NCBI GenBank assembly: GCA_017642695.1
Contig: JAEPQD010000001.1
Coordinates: 796,665-860,664, forward strand
Source of the DNA: Parvibaculum sp.
GTDB lineage: Bacteria; Pseudomonadota; Alphaproteobacteria; Parvibaculales; Parvibaculaceae
DNA: 64,000 bases
Direction of reading: 5' to 3'
In this document: piece by piece, positions 49,701 to 56,477 of the stretch
Numbering within the stretch: position 1 is the stretch's first letter
Layout: the number at the start of each line of letters is the position of its first letter
Program-made: the position numbers and the translations under genes
The notes under the pieces: generated by a model
What the model saw: the letters and a program-made list of their open reading frames with translations, nothing else
Told to the model about the DNA's origin: nothing
The model's database searches: none

Positions 49701-50042
49701 CTTGTCGCCGAAAAGGCGGAGCGCTTCCGGCGAGGGCCCCACGAAGATGATCCCCTCCTTCGCACAGGCCTCGGCGAAAGCCGCGTTCTCGCTGAGGAAC
49801 CCGTAGCCCGGATGGATCGCGTCGCATCCCGCCTGCTTTGCCTCGGCCACGATCTGTTTGATGTCGAGATAGGCGGCCGCGCCCGTTCCCGTCAGCGGCA
49901 GCGCCTCGTCGGCGGCCCGTACATGGAGCGACAGCGCATCGTCCTCCGCATGGACCGCGACGGTCCGCAATCCGAGTTCCGAACCCGCGCGCGCGATGCG
50001 CACGGCAATCTCGCCGCGATTGGCGATCAACAGGCTTTTCAT
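46770..50042 (-). CDS. Single-chain acyl-CoA carboxylase (biotin carboxylase-BCCP-carboxyltransferase fusion)
   Basis: This 1090-residue fusion carries the biotin carboxylase at residues 1-450 (MKSLLIANRGEIAVRI, HPGYGFLSEN, the ATP grasp GGGGRGM, EANPRLQVEHTVTE). The biotinyl domain has the biotin Lys near 519 in EAMKMEH. The carboxyltransferase occupies about 590-1090 (GTVNASLFGEEKA, GAQAMTAGSF). The whole holoenzyme on one chain matches the single-chain long-chain acyl-CoA carboxylase type rather than multi-subunit acetyl- or propionyl-CoA carboxylases. Substrate is undetermined. It is divergent from an outer-membrane porin gene. Confidence 0.9.
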   Translation of the reverse strand: MKSLLIANRGEIAVRIARAGSELGLRTVAVHAEDDALSLHVRAADEALPLTGTGAAAYLDIKQIVAEAKQAGCDAIHPGYGFLSENAAFAEACAKEGIIFVGPSPEALRLFGDKAEARALAEREGVPLFPGTNGATSLEEARAFMEKAGSAVMLKALAGGGGRGMRAVMDVKDLAAAYERCQSEAKAAFGSSDIYVEKLITRARHIEIQIVGDGKDVIDLGERECTLQRRNQKVVEIAPSPTLDAATRKRLTDAAQKLAGAAAYKGLGTFEFLIDTEAKTPDGAIAFMEANPRLQVEHTVTEEVTGIDLVKTQLRIAAGATLKEVGLTETPAPRGFAIQLRVNMERMDETGAAVPTGGVLNAFNPPSGPGIRVDTFGYAGYRTSPNYDSLLAKLIAHSPSPSYGDAVARARRALSEFQIEGVTTNLSFLQALMARDDVQKNEVSTGFIAEHAGELAKAEATPGRYFTGGNGASAAAAKHVEGPAGTTPVPSSMQGKVISVDVAEGETVAKGQQIAVLEAMKMEHTIAAPFGGTVRKVTAVQNATLMEGEPILFIEEGVGADAAAVSEEAVDPDYIRPDLQHVIDRHALGLDENRPEAVARRRKRNQRTVRENIDHLCDEGSFIEYGALALAAQRRRRSMEELLKMSPADGLVSGIGTVNASLFGEEKARAMVMGYDFTVFAGTQGAMNHKKMDRMLFLARDQKLPIVLLAEGGGGRPGDTDTAGVAGLDTPSFHTFATLSGKVPLVGMTAGRCFAGNAALLGCCDVIIATADSNIGMGGPAMIEGGGLGTYAPEEVGPAEVHRRNGVIDIFVKDEEEAIDACQKYLSYFQGPVEKWEESDQRLLRHMIPENRLRAYDIDRVIEGVADTGSVLELRREFGIGIKTALIRMEGRPMGLMANNPYHLGGAIDAEAADKAARFMQLCDAFGLPILSLCDTPGFMVGPEIEKEAQVRHVSRMFVTAANMSVPLFAVVLRKGYGLGAQAMTAGSFHAPFFNISWPTGEFGGMGLEGAVRLGYRREMEAIEDLEERDAFYRKMVDRYYENGKATNMASFLEIDAVIDPAETRHWVTRGLKSLPPAEAKPSRAFIDTW

Positions 50043-50065
50043 CGGGTGGGCCTCCCGCGCCCTTT

Positions 50066-50082
50066 AATTGCTTTTGACAATT
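50066..50082. promoter_or_regulatory. AT-rich inverted repeat in the divergent carboxylase-porin region
   Basis: AATTG (50066-50070) and CAATT (50078-50082) flank CTTTTGA about 24 bp upstream of the carboxylase start, in an otherwise GC-rich gap. It is a possible -35/operator site for the - strand gene. Confidence 0.3.
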
Positions 50083-50205
50083 TGAGTAGGGAGGCGGGCC
50101 GCGCCTGTCAAACCTTCGCTCGCCCGCGCGTGGGCTCCGTGAGAACAGACAGGAAACGGCTTGCCGCCCGCCAGGCCGGTGTGAAACGGCTTCGGTTGAC
50201 CCTGC

Positions 50206-50236
50206 CTCGCAGGGAACTAGCTCCTCTCGCAGGGAA
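50206..50236. repeat. Two direct copies of CTCGCAGGGAA
   Basis: Identical 11-mers at 50206-50216 and 50226-50236 are spaced 20 bp start to start, about two helical turns, just upstream of the porin gene. They could be a tandem regulator site. Confidence 0.4.
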
Positions 50237-50262
50237 GAAATGTTCCGGGGAAGGGAGGTCGT

Positions 50263-51468
50263 TTGTCCGGAAAACCGATTGCGATTGCCGTCGCGGGGGC
50301 CGCGTGCTGCGCGCTCGCGGCGCTGCCCGTCCGCGCGGAAGAGGGCGGAGAGCCGCCCGCGGAAGAAGCCGCGCCCGTCTTCGACCTCGGCGGCGCGCTC
50401 CGTGTCAACTTCTACAACAAGAGCTGGGAGGCGCGGCAGAAGCGCCGCAGCATTTCGCAGAATCTCCGCCTCGACACGGCGATGATCGACGCTTCCTTCG
50501 TTTCCGGCCGCTGGGACGGCTCGGCGCAATACCGCTTCTACTATTACAGCGACGGCGACCGGCTGAGCCATTTCCCTCATCACGCCTGGGTGGGCTACAG
50601 GCTCGATGAGAGACAGAAGCTCCAGGCGGGCATCCAGAAGGTGCCCTTCGGCCTGCTTCCCTTCGCCTCCAACAATTTCTTCTTCTCGCTCGCCTTCTAT
50701 GCAGGGTTGGAAGACGACTACGATCTCGGCTTCCGCTACAGCCGCGACATGGGCCCGTGGACATTCGATGCCGCCTGGTTCCCGATGGACGAGGGGAGCT
50801 GGTCGGGCGACAGCGAGGACAGCGCGCGCTATTCCTACGACATCGTGACGGACGGCACGCGCGACAATGACGAGCGCCATCAGGTCAATCTGCGCCTCGC
50901 GCGCAGCTTCGCGCTCGCCAACGGCGTGACGGGCGAGGCGGGTGCATCGTTCCAGTATGGTCTCGTGCCGAACGGCATCACCGGCCGCAACGGCCACAGG
51001 AACGCACAGGCGCTTCATGCAAGTTTCGACTACGGGCCGTGGAACCTGAAGACGGAAGCAATCCGCTATGCCTTCGACCTCGAAAACCCCGCCGGTCAGG
51101 ACGACCGTTACGTCGTCATGGGGGCCTTCGATTTCCCCTACCGGGTCGCCGCCCGCGGGGCGATCTATGTCGCGGGCCTCGCCTATGCGTGGGACACGGC
51201 TGAAGAAACCGGCGGTCTCCTGAAAAGCGTCACCTTCTATAACGACTACAGCTATCTCGATAAGGCGGAGGACAGCTATTCGGGCAGCCAGCAGAACGTG
51301 CTTGGCGCGGGTCTCGATTTCGAGGGTCCGCTCTATGTCACGCTCGATTGGGCGCTCGGCCGCAACAACGCCTATATCGGGCCTGAATTCACGCGCGCGC
51401 TTGCCTCCGGCGGCACCGGCGGCGGCTGGTCGAGCCGGGTCAATCTCAACGTCGCGCTCTATTTCTGA
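50263..51468 (+). CDS. Outer-membrane porin-like protein
   Basis: This 401-residue protein has a Sec signal peptide (cleavage near ALPVRA-EEG, residue 25) and an acidic Pro/Glu linker, followed by regular amphipathic beta strands such as GSAQYRFYYYSDGD and TLDWALGRNNAYIG. The C-terminal residues NLNVALYF end in the Phe required for BAM recognition. It resembles phosphate-selective (OprO/P-like) porins in layout, but I cannot assign the solute. The start is TTG at 50263 after AGGGAGG. It is divergent from the acyl-CoA carboxylase, and its 3' end overlaps the convergent TetR gene by 10 bp. Confidence 0.78.
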   Translation: MSGKPIAIAVAGAACCALAALPVRAEEGGEPPAEEAAPVFDLGGALRVNFYNKSWEARQKRRSISQNLRLDTAMIDASFVSGRWDGSAQYRFYYYSDGDRLSHFPHHAWVGYRLDERQKLQAGIQKVPFGLLPFASNNFFFSLAFYAGLEDDYDLGFRYSRDMGPWTFDAAWFPMDEGSWSGDSEDSARYSYDIVTDGTRDNDERHQVNLRLARSFALANGVTGEAGASFQYGLVPNGITGRNGHRNAQALHASFDYGPWNLKTEAIRYAFDLENPAGQDDRYVVMGAFDFPYRVAARGAIYVAGLAYAWDTAEETGGLLKSVTFYNDYSYLDKAEDSYSGSQQNVLGAGLDFEGPLYVTLDWALGRNNAYIGPEFTRALASGGTGGGWSSRVNLNVALYF

Positions 51469-52088
51469 GCGGGCGACGTTTCGGCGAGCTTTCGCGCCTT
51501 CGCCGGGCTCATGCCCAGCAGTCTCAGAACGCTCTCGCAGGTCTGCCGGGTCACATCCGGGTCGCGCCCCCCGTGAAGCTGCGCGCGAAGCGCGGCGCCG
51601 ATCAGTGCCGCCACCTGGTCGAGCAGGAAACCGGTCACCTCCACATCGAACTTTCCCTGCGCCACGCCGCGTTCGATGTCGCTCCTGAGATAGTGATAGA
51701 TGTCCCGCCGCACATCGGGCAGGTGCTCTGCGCTGCCGAGCAGCACATGCGCCCAGTCCGGCTCCGCAATCGCGATCTCGATGAAACGCGCGGTTGCCGT
51801 CGTGACGCGTTTTGCCCCGTCGTCGATGCCGCTCATTTCCTCGTCGAGCTGCCGGCTCACCGCCAGCGCAATCCCGTAGGCCGTCTCGCGGAGGATTTCG
51901 TCCTTGTCCCGGAAGTAATTGTAGAAGGTCCCGTTCGCGAGCCCCGCCGCCTCGGTGATGTCGAGGATCTTGGTCGCTTCCATCCCCTTCGCCGCGACGA
52001 CGGCAACGGTCGCGTCCAGCAACGCCGAGCGTGTCCGCTCGCGCTTGCCGCCGCCGCTCGTCTGCTCCTGGAAATGTCCCTGCCGCAC
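51459..52088 (-). CDS. TetR-family transcriptional regulator
   Basis: This 209-residue regulator has an HTH at residues 15-62 (RTRSALLDATVAVVAAKGMEAT, then AGLANGTFYNYFRDKDEIL). The C-terminal all-helical effector domain shows no recognisable ligand motif. The start is GTG with GGAG 6 nt upstream. It is divergent from the FAD monooxygenase operon, and two palindromic sites lie between them (52160-52191), so it is the likely local repressor. Confidence 0.88.
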   Translation of the reverse strand: MRQGHFQEQTSGGGKRERTRSALLDATVAVVAAKGMEATKILDITEAAGLANGTFYNYFRDKDEILRETAYGIALAVSRQLDEEMSGIDDGAKRVTTATARFIEIAIAEPDWAHVLLGSAEHLPDVRRDIYHYLRSDIERGVAQGKFDVEVTGFLLDQVAALIGAALRAQLHGGRDPDVTRQTCESVLRLLGMSPAKARKLAETSPAQK

Positions 52089-52142
52089 GCCGCGCTCCTC
52101 TGTGCCCCCCAGAAGAACAGGAAGGATAGCGCGGGAGCCGCC

Positions 52143-52191
52143 TTGACAAAAGCAGTTTATGAGATATATCTCAAATATGAGAGTAATCTCA
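52143..52191 (+). promoter_or_regulatory. Promoter with tandem TetR-type operators
   Basis: TTGACA (52143-52148) is followed after 16 nt by TATATC (52165-52170). Two copies of TGAGA-N4-TCTCA lie at 52160-52173 (spacer TATA, a perfect 14-bp palindrome covering the -10) and 52178-52191 (spacer GTAA). They are 18 bp apart start to start. The second ends 15 bp before the monooxygenase ATG. Binding would block RNA polymerase. Confidence 0.7.
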
Positions 52192-52206
52192 ATTTATGGA
52201 GTGCGT

Positions 52207-53886
52207 ATGTCCCGTCTTCCCGTTCTCGTCGTCGGTGCCGGCCCGGTCGGTTGCCTCGCCGCGCTCCTTCTCGCGCGTCAGGGCATCGCCTCCCGCCTGG
52301 TCGACAGACGGCCCCGGCCCGCCTCGGCGCCGAAGGCGCATGCGGTGAACCCGCGCACGCTGGAAATCTGCGAGAGCGCCGGTGTTTCCGCCGCTGCGCT
52401 CCGTCGCGCGGGCGCGAACGCCAATGATGCCGGCTTCGTTCGCTTCATGGGCACGCTGGCAGGTCCCGAATTCGGCGCCCTGCCTTACGAACGGCAGGAC
52501 GATGCGGCGCTTGCCTACACGCCCTTTCCGCTGACCAACATCCCGCAGCCGAAATTCGAAGCCGCGCTTTTCAAGGCGATCGAAGCCGAGCCGCTCGTCG
52601 CTTTCGAGCGCGGCATCGCCTGCACCTCGCTGGAAGAGCGCGCCGATGGCGTCGTCGCAACACTTGCCCGCATGGGCCAGGACGAAACTGTCGAGGCCGA
52701 ATGCAGCTATGTCGTCGCCGCCGACGGGGCGGGCTCGCGGCTGCGCAAGGCGCTCGGCATCGCAATGGAAGGGCCGGACTCCCTCCAGCACTACATCATG
52801 ATCCATTTCGAGGCCGATCTGCGCGCGCTCACCGCGTCGCGTCCCGGCGTCCTCTATTTCCTCTTCGATCCGGCGACGAGCGGCGTCGTCATCGCCTATG
52901 ACCGTGCGAAAACCTGGGTGCTCATGCATCCATACGATCCGGCGTCCGACGCACCGGAAAGTTTCGATGAGGCAAGGTGCCGTTCGCTGGTTGAGGCGGC
53001 GATCGCGGACGCCGCGCCCTTCGCCATCCGCAACATCAGCCCCTGGACGATGTCGGCGCAGATCGCGGAGCGCTATCGCAAGGGCCGTGTCTTCCTCGCG
53101 GGCGATGCCGCGCACCGCTTTCCGCCGACAGGCGGCCTCGGCCTCAACACGGGCGCGGTCGACGCGCAGAATCTCGCCTGGAAGCTGGCCGCCGTCCTCA
53201 AGGGCGAAGCCGGCGAGGCGCTTCTCGACAGCTATGAAGCGGAGCGCCGTCCCGTTGCGGTCGCAAACAGCGAGCAGAGCCTCATGAACGCCTCGAAGCT
53301 CTTCGAGCTTTTCGGCGTGCTCTATGGGCCGGACCCCGCCCGCATGGGGGAGCATTACGATGAGCTCGCGGCGGACCCCGCTGCAAGTGCGTCGCTTCCC
53401 GCCGCCATCGAGGCGCAACGCCCGCATTTCGACAGCTTCAATCTGCAACTCGGCTATCGCTATTCTTCCGCCGCGCTTGCCGGCGCGCCGCCGCTGATCC
53501 CCGCCGCAGAAATCGACATCAGCCGCTATGAACCCTCCTGGGAAGTCGGCGCACATCTGCCGCATCGCTGGGTCTCCCGCGGTGGCGAGCGCGTCTCGCT
53601 TCTCTCTCTTCGCGACCCTGCGCGCTTTTCGCTGCTGGCCGGTCCCGCCGCCTCCGCCTGGCGCAAGGCAGCAGACGGTTTCGGTCTCCACATGATCTCG
53701 TCCGGTTGCGACTTCACGGACGAAGATGATTGGTCCGCGTTGACCGGCCTGCCTGCAGACGGTGCGCTCCTCATTCGTCCGGACGGGCACATTGCCTGCC
53801 GTTTCGACGAGGTGGAAGACGCGCCACGCCAGCTCGCGCGCGTCATGGGTTCGCTTCTTTCTCTTTCGGCCTTCGCTCTCGCCTGA
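52207..53886 (+). CDS. FAD-dependent aromatic monooxygenase (phenol hydroxylase/MhpA-like)
   Basis: This 559-residue FAD_binding_3-type monooxygenase has a dinucleotide-binding VLVVGAGPVGCLAALLLA near residues 5-24. The DG motif is VVAADGAGSRLRKALG near 175, and the FAD ribityl motif GRVFLAGDAAHRFPPTGGLGLN lies around 298-320. The C-terminal thioredoxin-like domain ends with LIRPDGHIACRFDE. It should hydroxylate an aromatic or polycyclic substrate with NAD(P)H and O2. I chose ATG at 52207 with GGAG 5 nt upstream; the 16 preceding in-frame codons overlap the operators. Confidence 0.88.
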   Translation: MSRLPVLVVGAGPVGCLAALLLARQGIASRLVDRRPRPASAPKAHAVNPRTLEICESAGVSAAALRRAGANANDAGFVRFMGTLAGPEFGALPYERQDDAALAYTPFPLTNIPQPKFEAALFKAIEAEPLVAFERGIACTSLEERADGVVATLARMGQDETVEAECSYVVAADGAGSRLRKALGIAMEGPDSLQHYIMIHFEADLRALTASRPGVLYFLFDPATSGVVIAYDRAKTWVLMHPYDPASDAPESFDEARCRSLVEAAIADAAPFAIRNISPWTMSAQIAERYRKGRVFLAGDAAHRFPPTGGLGLNTGAVDAQNLAWKLAAVLKGEAGEALLDSYEAERRPVAVANSEQSLMNASKLFELFGVLYGPDPARMGEHYDELAADPAASASLPAAIEAQRPHFDSFNLQLGYRYSSAALAGAPPLIPAAEIDISRYEPSWEVGAHLPHRWVSRGGERVSLLSLRDPARFSLLAGPAASAWRKAADGFGLHMISSGCDFTDEDDWSALTGLPADGALLIRPDGHIACRFDEVEDAPRQLARVMGSLLSLSAFALA

Positions 53887-53899
53887 CAGGAAAAGCCTC

Positions 53900-54679
53900 A
53901 TGGATCTCGGATTGACGGACAGGAAGGCGATCGTCTGCGCATCCTCGCGAGGTCTCGGCAAGGCCTGCGCGGCGGCGCTTGCGCGCGAAGGTGTGCATGT
54001 CGTCGTGAACGGTCGCGGCGCCGAAGCGCTCGACAAGGCGGCGATCGAGATTTCGTCCGGCGCAAAAGGCTCGGTCACGCCCGTCGTCGCCGATCTCAAC
54101 ACGGAGGAGGGCAGGGCGAAACTTCTCGCCGCCTGTCCCGATGCCGACATTCTCGTGAACAACAATGACGGTCCGCCCCCCGGCAATTTCGCTCAATGGG
54201 GCGAGGTCGAATGGCGCGCCGCGCTCGACGCCAACATGCTCGCGCCCCTCTTCATGATCAAGGCGTTGATGGAAGGCATGAAGGAGCGCCGCTTCGGCCG
54301 CATCGTCAACATCACCTCTGCCATGGTGAAGGCGCCGCGCGCCGTCATGGGTCTTTCGACGGCGGCGCGTTCCGGCCTCACCGCGATGTGCAAGGGCCTA
54401 TCGACCGATCTCGCGCCCTTCAATGTCACGATCAACAACATGCTGCCCGAGCGCTTCGATACGGACCGCCAGAAGAAGATGGCGGAGCTCGCGATGGCTT
54501 TCAGGAAGATCACGATGGAAGAGGCGCGCGCCGAGATCGCGGAGTCGATTGCGGCGAAGCGCATGGGCGATCCGGCGGAGTTCGGCGATGCCTGCGCCTT
54601 TCTCTGCAGTGCGCAGGCAGGCTTCATTTCCGGACAGAACCTCCAGCTCGACGGCGGCACCTATCCCGGTCTCATCTGA
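53900..54679 (+). CDS. SDR-family protein lacking the canonical Tyr-Lys pair
   Basis: This 259-residue Rossmann protein is close to the 3-oxoacyl-ACP-reductase-like SDR group. Its cofactor loop CASSRGLGKACA lies near residues 12-23, DILVNNNDGPPPGNF near 87, and the C-terminal SGQNLQLDGGTYPG is standard. Where YxxxK is expected the sequence reads GLSTAARSGLTAM, so the usual catalytic Tyr and Lys are absent, although Ser is present in NITSAM. This pattern is known in one SDR subgroup. It lies 13 bp after the monooxygenase. Confidence 0.83.
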   Translation: MDLGLTDRKAIVCASSRGLGKACAAALAREGVHVVVNGRGAEALDKAAIEISSGAKGSVTPVVADLNTEEGRAKLLAACPDADILVNNNDGPPPGNFAQWGEVEWRAALDANMLAPLFMIKALMEGMKERRFGRIVNITSAMVKAPRAVMGLSTAARSGLTAMCKGLSTDLAPFNVTINNMLPERFDTDRQKKMAELAMAFRKITMEEARAEIAESIAAKRMGDPAEFGDACAFLCSAQAGFISGQNLQLDGGTYPGLI

Positions 54680-54690
54680 GGAAACGAAAA

Positions 54691-55140
54691 ATGGAAACCA
54701 GTTTCGACGCGCTTCTCGTTCCCCGGCTGCTCTTCACGGTGGTCGCCGTCATGATTTCCGTCGGCCCGATCGTTGCCGATTTCAACAAGACCCATGCGAC
54801 GAACCCGCTCTGGACGCCGCATGCCCGCTTTCATGTCGTGTGGCAGGTGTTGAGTCAGACCGGCGTCTCTCTCGTCATTCTCTGGCTGCTATGGACGAAT
54901 GCCGCGGATTACACGACCCACATCTGGGTCGCTGCCATTCTCAACTATGTCTGGCTCGCGAGCTTCTATACGACGCTTGCCTCCATGCCGCTTTATGGCG
55001 GTGCGCTGAAGGATGTGAACGGCATCAAGCCCTTCCGCTTCAATATCTTCGGCAATATCTATCTTGTGGACACAAATCTCTTCGGCAGCATCATACTCAT
55101 GATCGTGAACACCATCGGCGTGTTCCTGCTCGCGAACTGA
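54691..55140 (+). CDS. Small integral membrane protein, four predicted helices, unknown function
   Basis: This 149-residue protein has hydrophobic segments at about residues 12-28, 55-72, 82-102 and 128-146. A polar loop, FNKTHATNPLWTPHARFHVVWQ, read around residues 31-52, contains several His and Trp residues. I recognise no characterised family. ATG at 54691 lies 11 bp after the SDR stop. It belongs to the monooxygenase operon, and similar small membrane proteins accompany ring-hydroxylating operons; its role is not inferable. Confidence 0.75.
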   Translation: METSFDALLVPRLLFTVVAVMISVGPIVADFNKTHATNPLWTPHARFHVVWQVLSQTGVSLVILWLLWTNAADYTTHIWVAAILNYVWLASFYTTLASMPLYGGALKDVNGIKPFRFNIFGNIYLVDTNLFGSIILMIVNTIGVFLLAN

Positions 55141-55153
55141 AAATGGAGGCGTC

Positions 55154-56260
55154 ATGCTTTTTCGTTTTGTCGGAGTTCTGCTGATGGGGTTGTCCATGTC
55201 TCATGGCGTGCAGGCCGGCGCCTTCGGCACGGTCGAAATCGCGCCCGTCGAAGAGGCGCTCACCTTCGCGCGCGACAAGGCGGGCACCCGCCTCATCCTT
55301 GTCTCGTCCTACGAGGGCAGGCAGGTGACGGGCATCGACCTCACCGCCGCCTTCGGGGTTTCCGATCCGATCGCGCTTTACAACGCGCAAGGCTATGACG
55401 CGATTGCCTCCGTCTCCGGCAGGGAAGTGACGCTACCGGTGAGCGAGCTTGGGCTGCCGGTCACGCTCACCGCGTCGCACATTGCCGCAGGCACAAACTT
55501 TCCCGAACATGCCGAGGAGTCGACCGTCGAGGACGGTCCCTTCCTCTTTGCCAAGGAAGTCGAGCCGACGCCCTTCGACGCGCCGATCCCGGCGGGCGAC
55601 GCGCTCCTCGACTACGAGGTCGAGCTTTGTTTCGTCGCGCTTGAGGCTTTCGACATTTCGGCGGCGCCGCAACAGGCGGGCCTCATCCTCTGCAACGATG
55701 TCACCGACCGCGCGAAGCTGATGCGCAACATCGACGCCTCCGACGTTACCTCCGGCAAGGGCTTCACGACCGGCAAGAGCGCGCCGGGTTTCCTGCCCGT
55801 CGGCAATCTCTTCGTCGTCCCGCGCGACGTGCGCGCCTTCGCCGCCGCCGTCGAGCTGCGTCTCTGGCGGGGAGAGGAACTGAAACAGTCCGCGCGCCAG
55901 TCGGAGGCGATCTGGGACTTCGACGAACTCGTCCGTCAGTCCGCGGCCCGTCAGGAGGTGCGCTGGGATTTCGAAGGCCGCGACGTCGGCCTGCCGATTG
56001 AAGAGGGCATCGTTCCCGCCCGCACCGCCATCCTCGCGGGCACGCCGGACGGCACCGTCTTCCAGGGCGTCGACAAGTCGTCCATGGCGCTTGGGGCATG
56101 GGACTGGATCGCGGGCGGCTGGGACCGCTCCCTCGTCTCCCATGTCGTCGAACGACAGATCGCGAAGGAGCGTGACGCTCGGCGCTACCTCCAGCCCGGC
56201 GAGCATGTCGTCATCTCCGTCGCGCGCATGGGCGAACTCGACAACCTCGTCGTCGAGTAG
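55154..56260 (+). CDS. Exported fumarylacetoacetate-hydrolase (FAH)-family protein
   Basis: This 368-residue protein has a Sec signal peptide (MLFRFVGVLLMGLSMSHG, cleavage after VQA near residue 22) and an FAH-type catalytic core. ASHIAAGTNFPEHAEES is near residue 108, the metal-ligand LDYEVEL near 153, LCNDVTDR near 178, GFTTGKSAPGFLPVG near 200 and LAGTPDGTVFQGV near 295. FAH enzymes cleave or hydrate C-C bonds of dicarbonyl compounds and are normally cytoplasmic. SD GGAGG precedes the ATG. It is the last gene of the monooxygenase-SDR-membrane protein operon. Confidence 0.8.
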   Translation: MLFRFVGVLLMGLSMSHGVQAGAFGTVEIAPVEEALTFARDKAGTRLILVSSYEGRQVTGIDLTAAFGVSDPIALYNAQGYDAIASVSGREVTLPVSELGLPVTLTASHIAAGTNFPEHAEESTVEDGPFLFAKEVEPTPFDAPIPAGDALLDYEVELCFVALEAFDISAAPQQAGLILCNDVTDRAKLMRNIDASDVTSGKGFTTGKSAPGFLPVGNLFVVPRDVRAFAAAVELRLWRGEELKQSARQSEAIWDFDELVRQSAARQEVRWDFEGRDVGLPIEEGIVPARTAILAGTPDGTVFQGVDKSSMALGAWDWIAGGWDRSLVSHVVERQIAKERDARRYLQPGEHVVISVARMGELDNLVVE

Positions 56261-56365
56261 TCCCCGGGCGCGCGCGGGGCGAAGTTACCAACCGGCTTTG
56301 TCCCCGCTTCCGGACCGTCCGGCGCGATCCGTGACGGCGGGGATAAACCGGCCTCGAATCCATTG

Positions 56366-56391
56366 TGACGTTTCGGTGACAGTTCGATGAC
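56366..56391. repeat. Three TGAC half-sites at 11-bp intervals (Pho-box-like)
   Basis: TGAC occurs at 56366, 56377 and 56388, with partly conserved TTCG between. Read on the - strand the units are GTCA repeats with an 11-bp period, the spacing of PhoB boxes. They lie about 90-110 bp before the CHASE2 gene. Orientation is opposite to the gene, so PhoB control is uncertain. Confidence 0.3.
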
Positions 56392-56477
56392 GGCCGGGCG
56401 TGAAAACCCCCTGTTTATTCCCGCTTCCCGCCCCTCATGGTAAGGTCCGGCCGGCTCAAGCGGGGGTGGTGGGGCAC

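Noticed and set aside
46845..50609. 1254-residue open frame on the + strand opposite the acyl-CoA carboxylase
   Set aside because: It is antisense to a gene with clear biotin carboxylase, biotinyl and carboxyltransferase motifs. His/Arg-rich composition is typical of a GC-rich shadow frame.
49696..52149. 817-residue - strand frame spanning the porin, the second TetR gene and part of the carboxylase
   Set aside because: It overlaps three recognisable genes in the wrong frame and is Arg/Gly/Ala-rich without motifs.
52189..54186. 665-residue - strand frame opposite the FAD monooxygenase
   Set aside because: It is an antisense shadow, and the + strand product has full FAD motifs.
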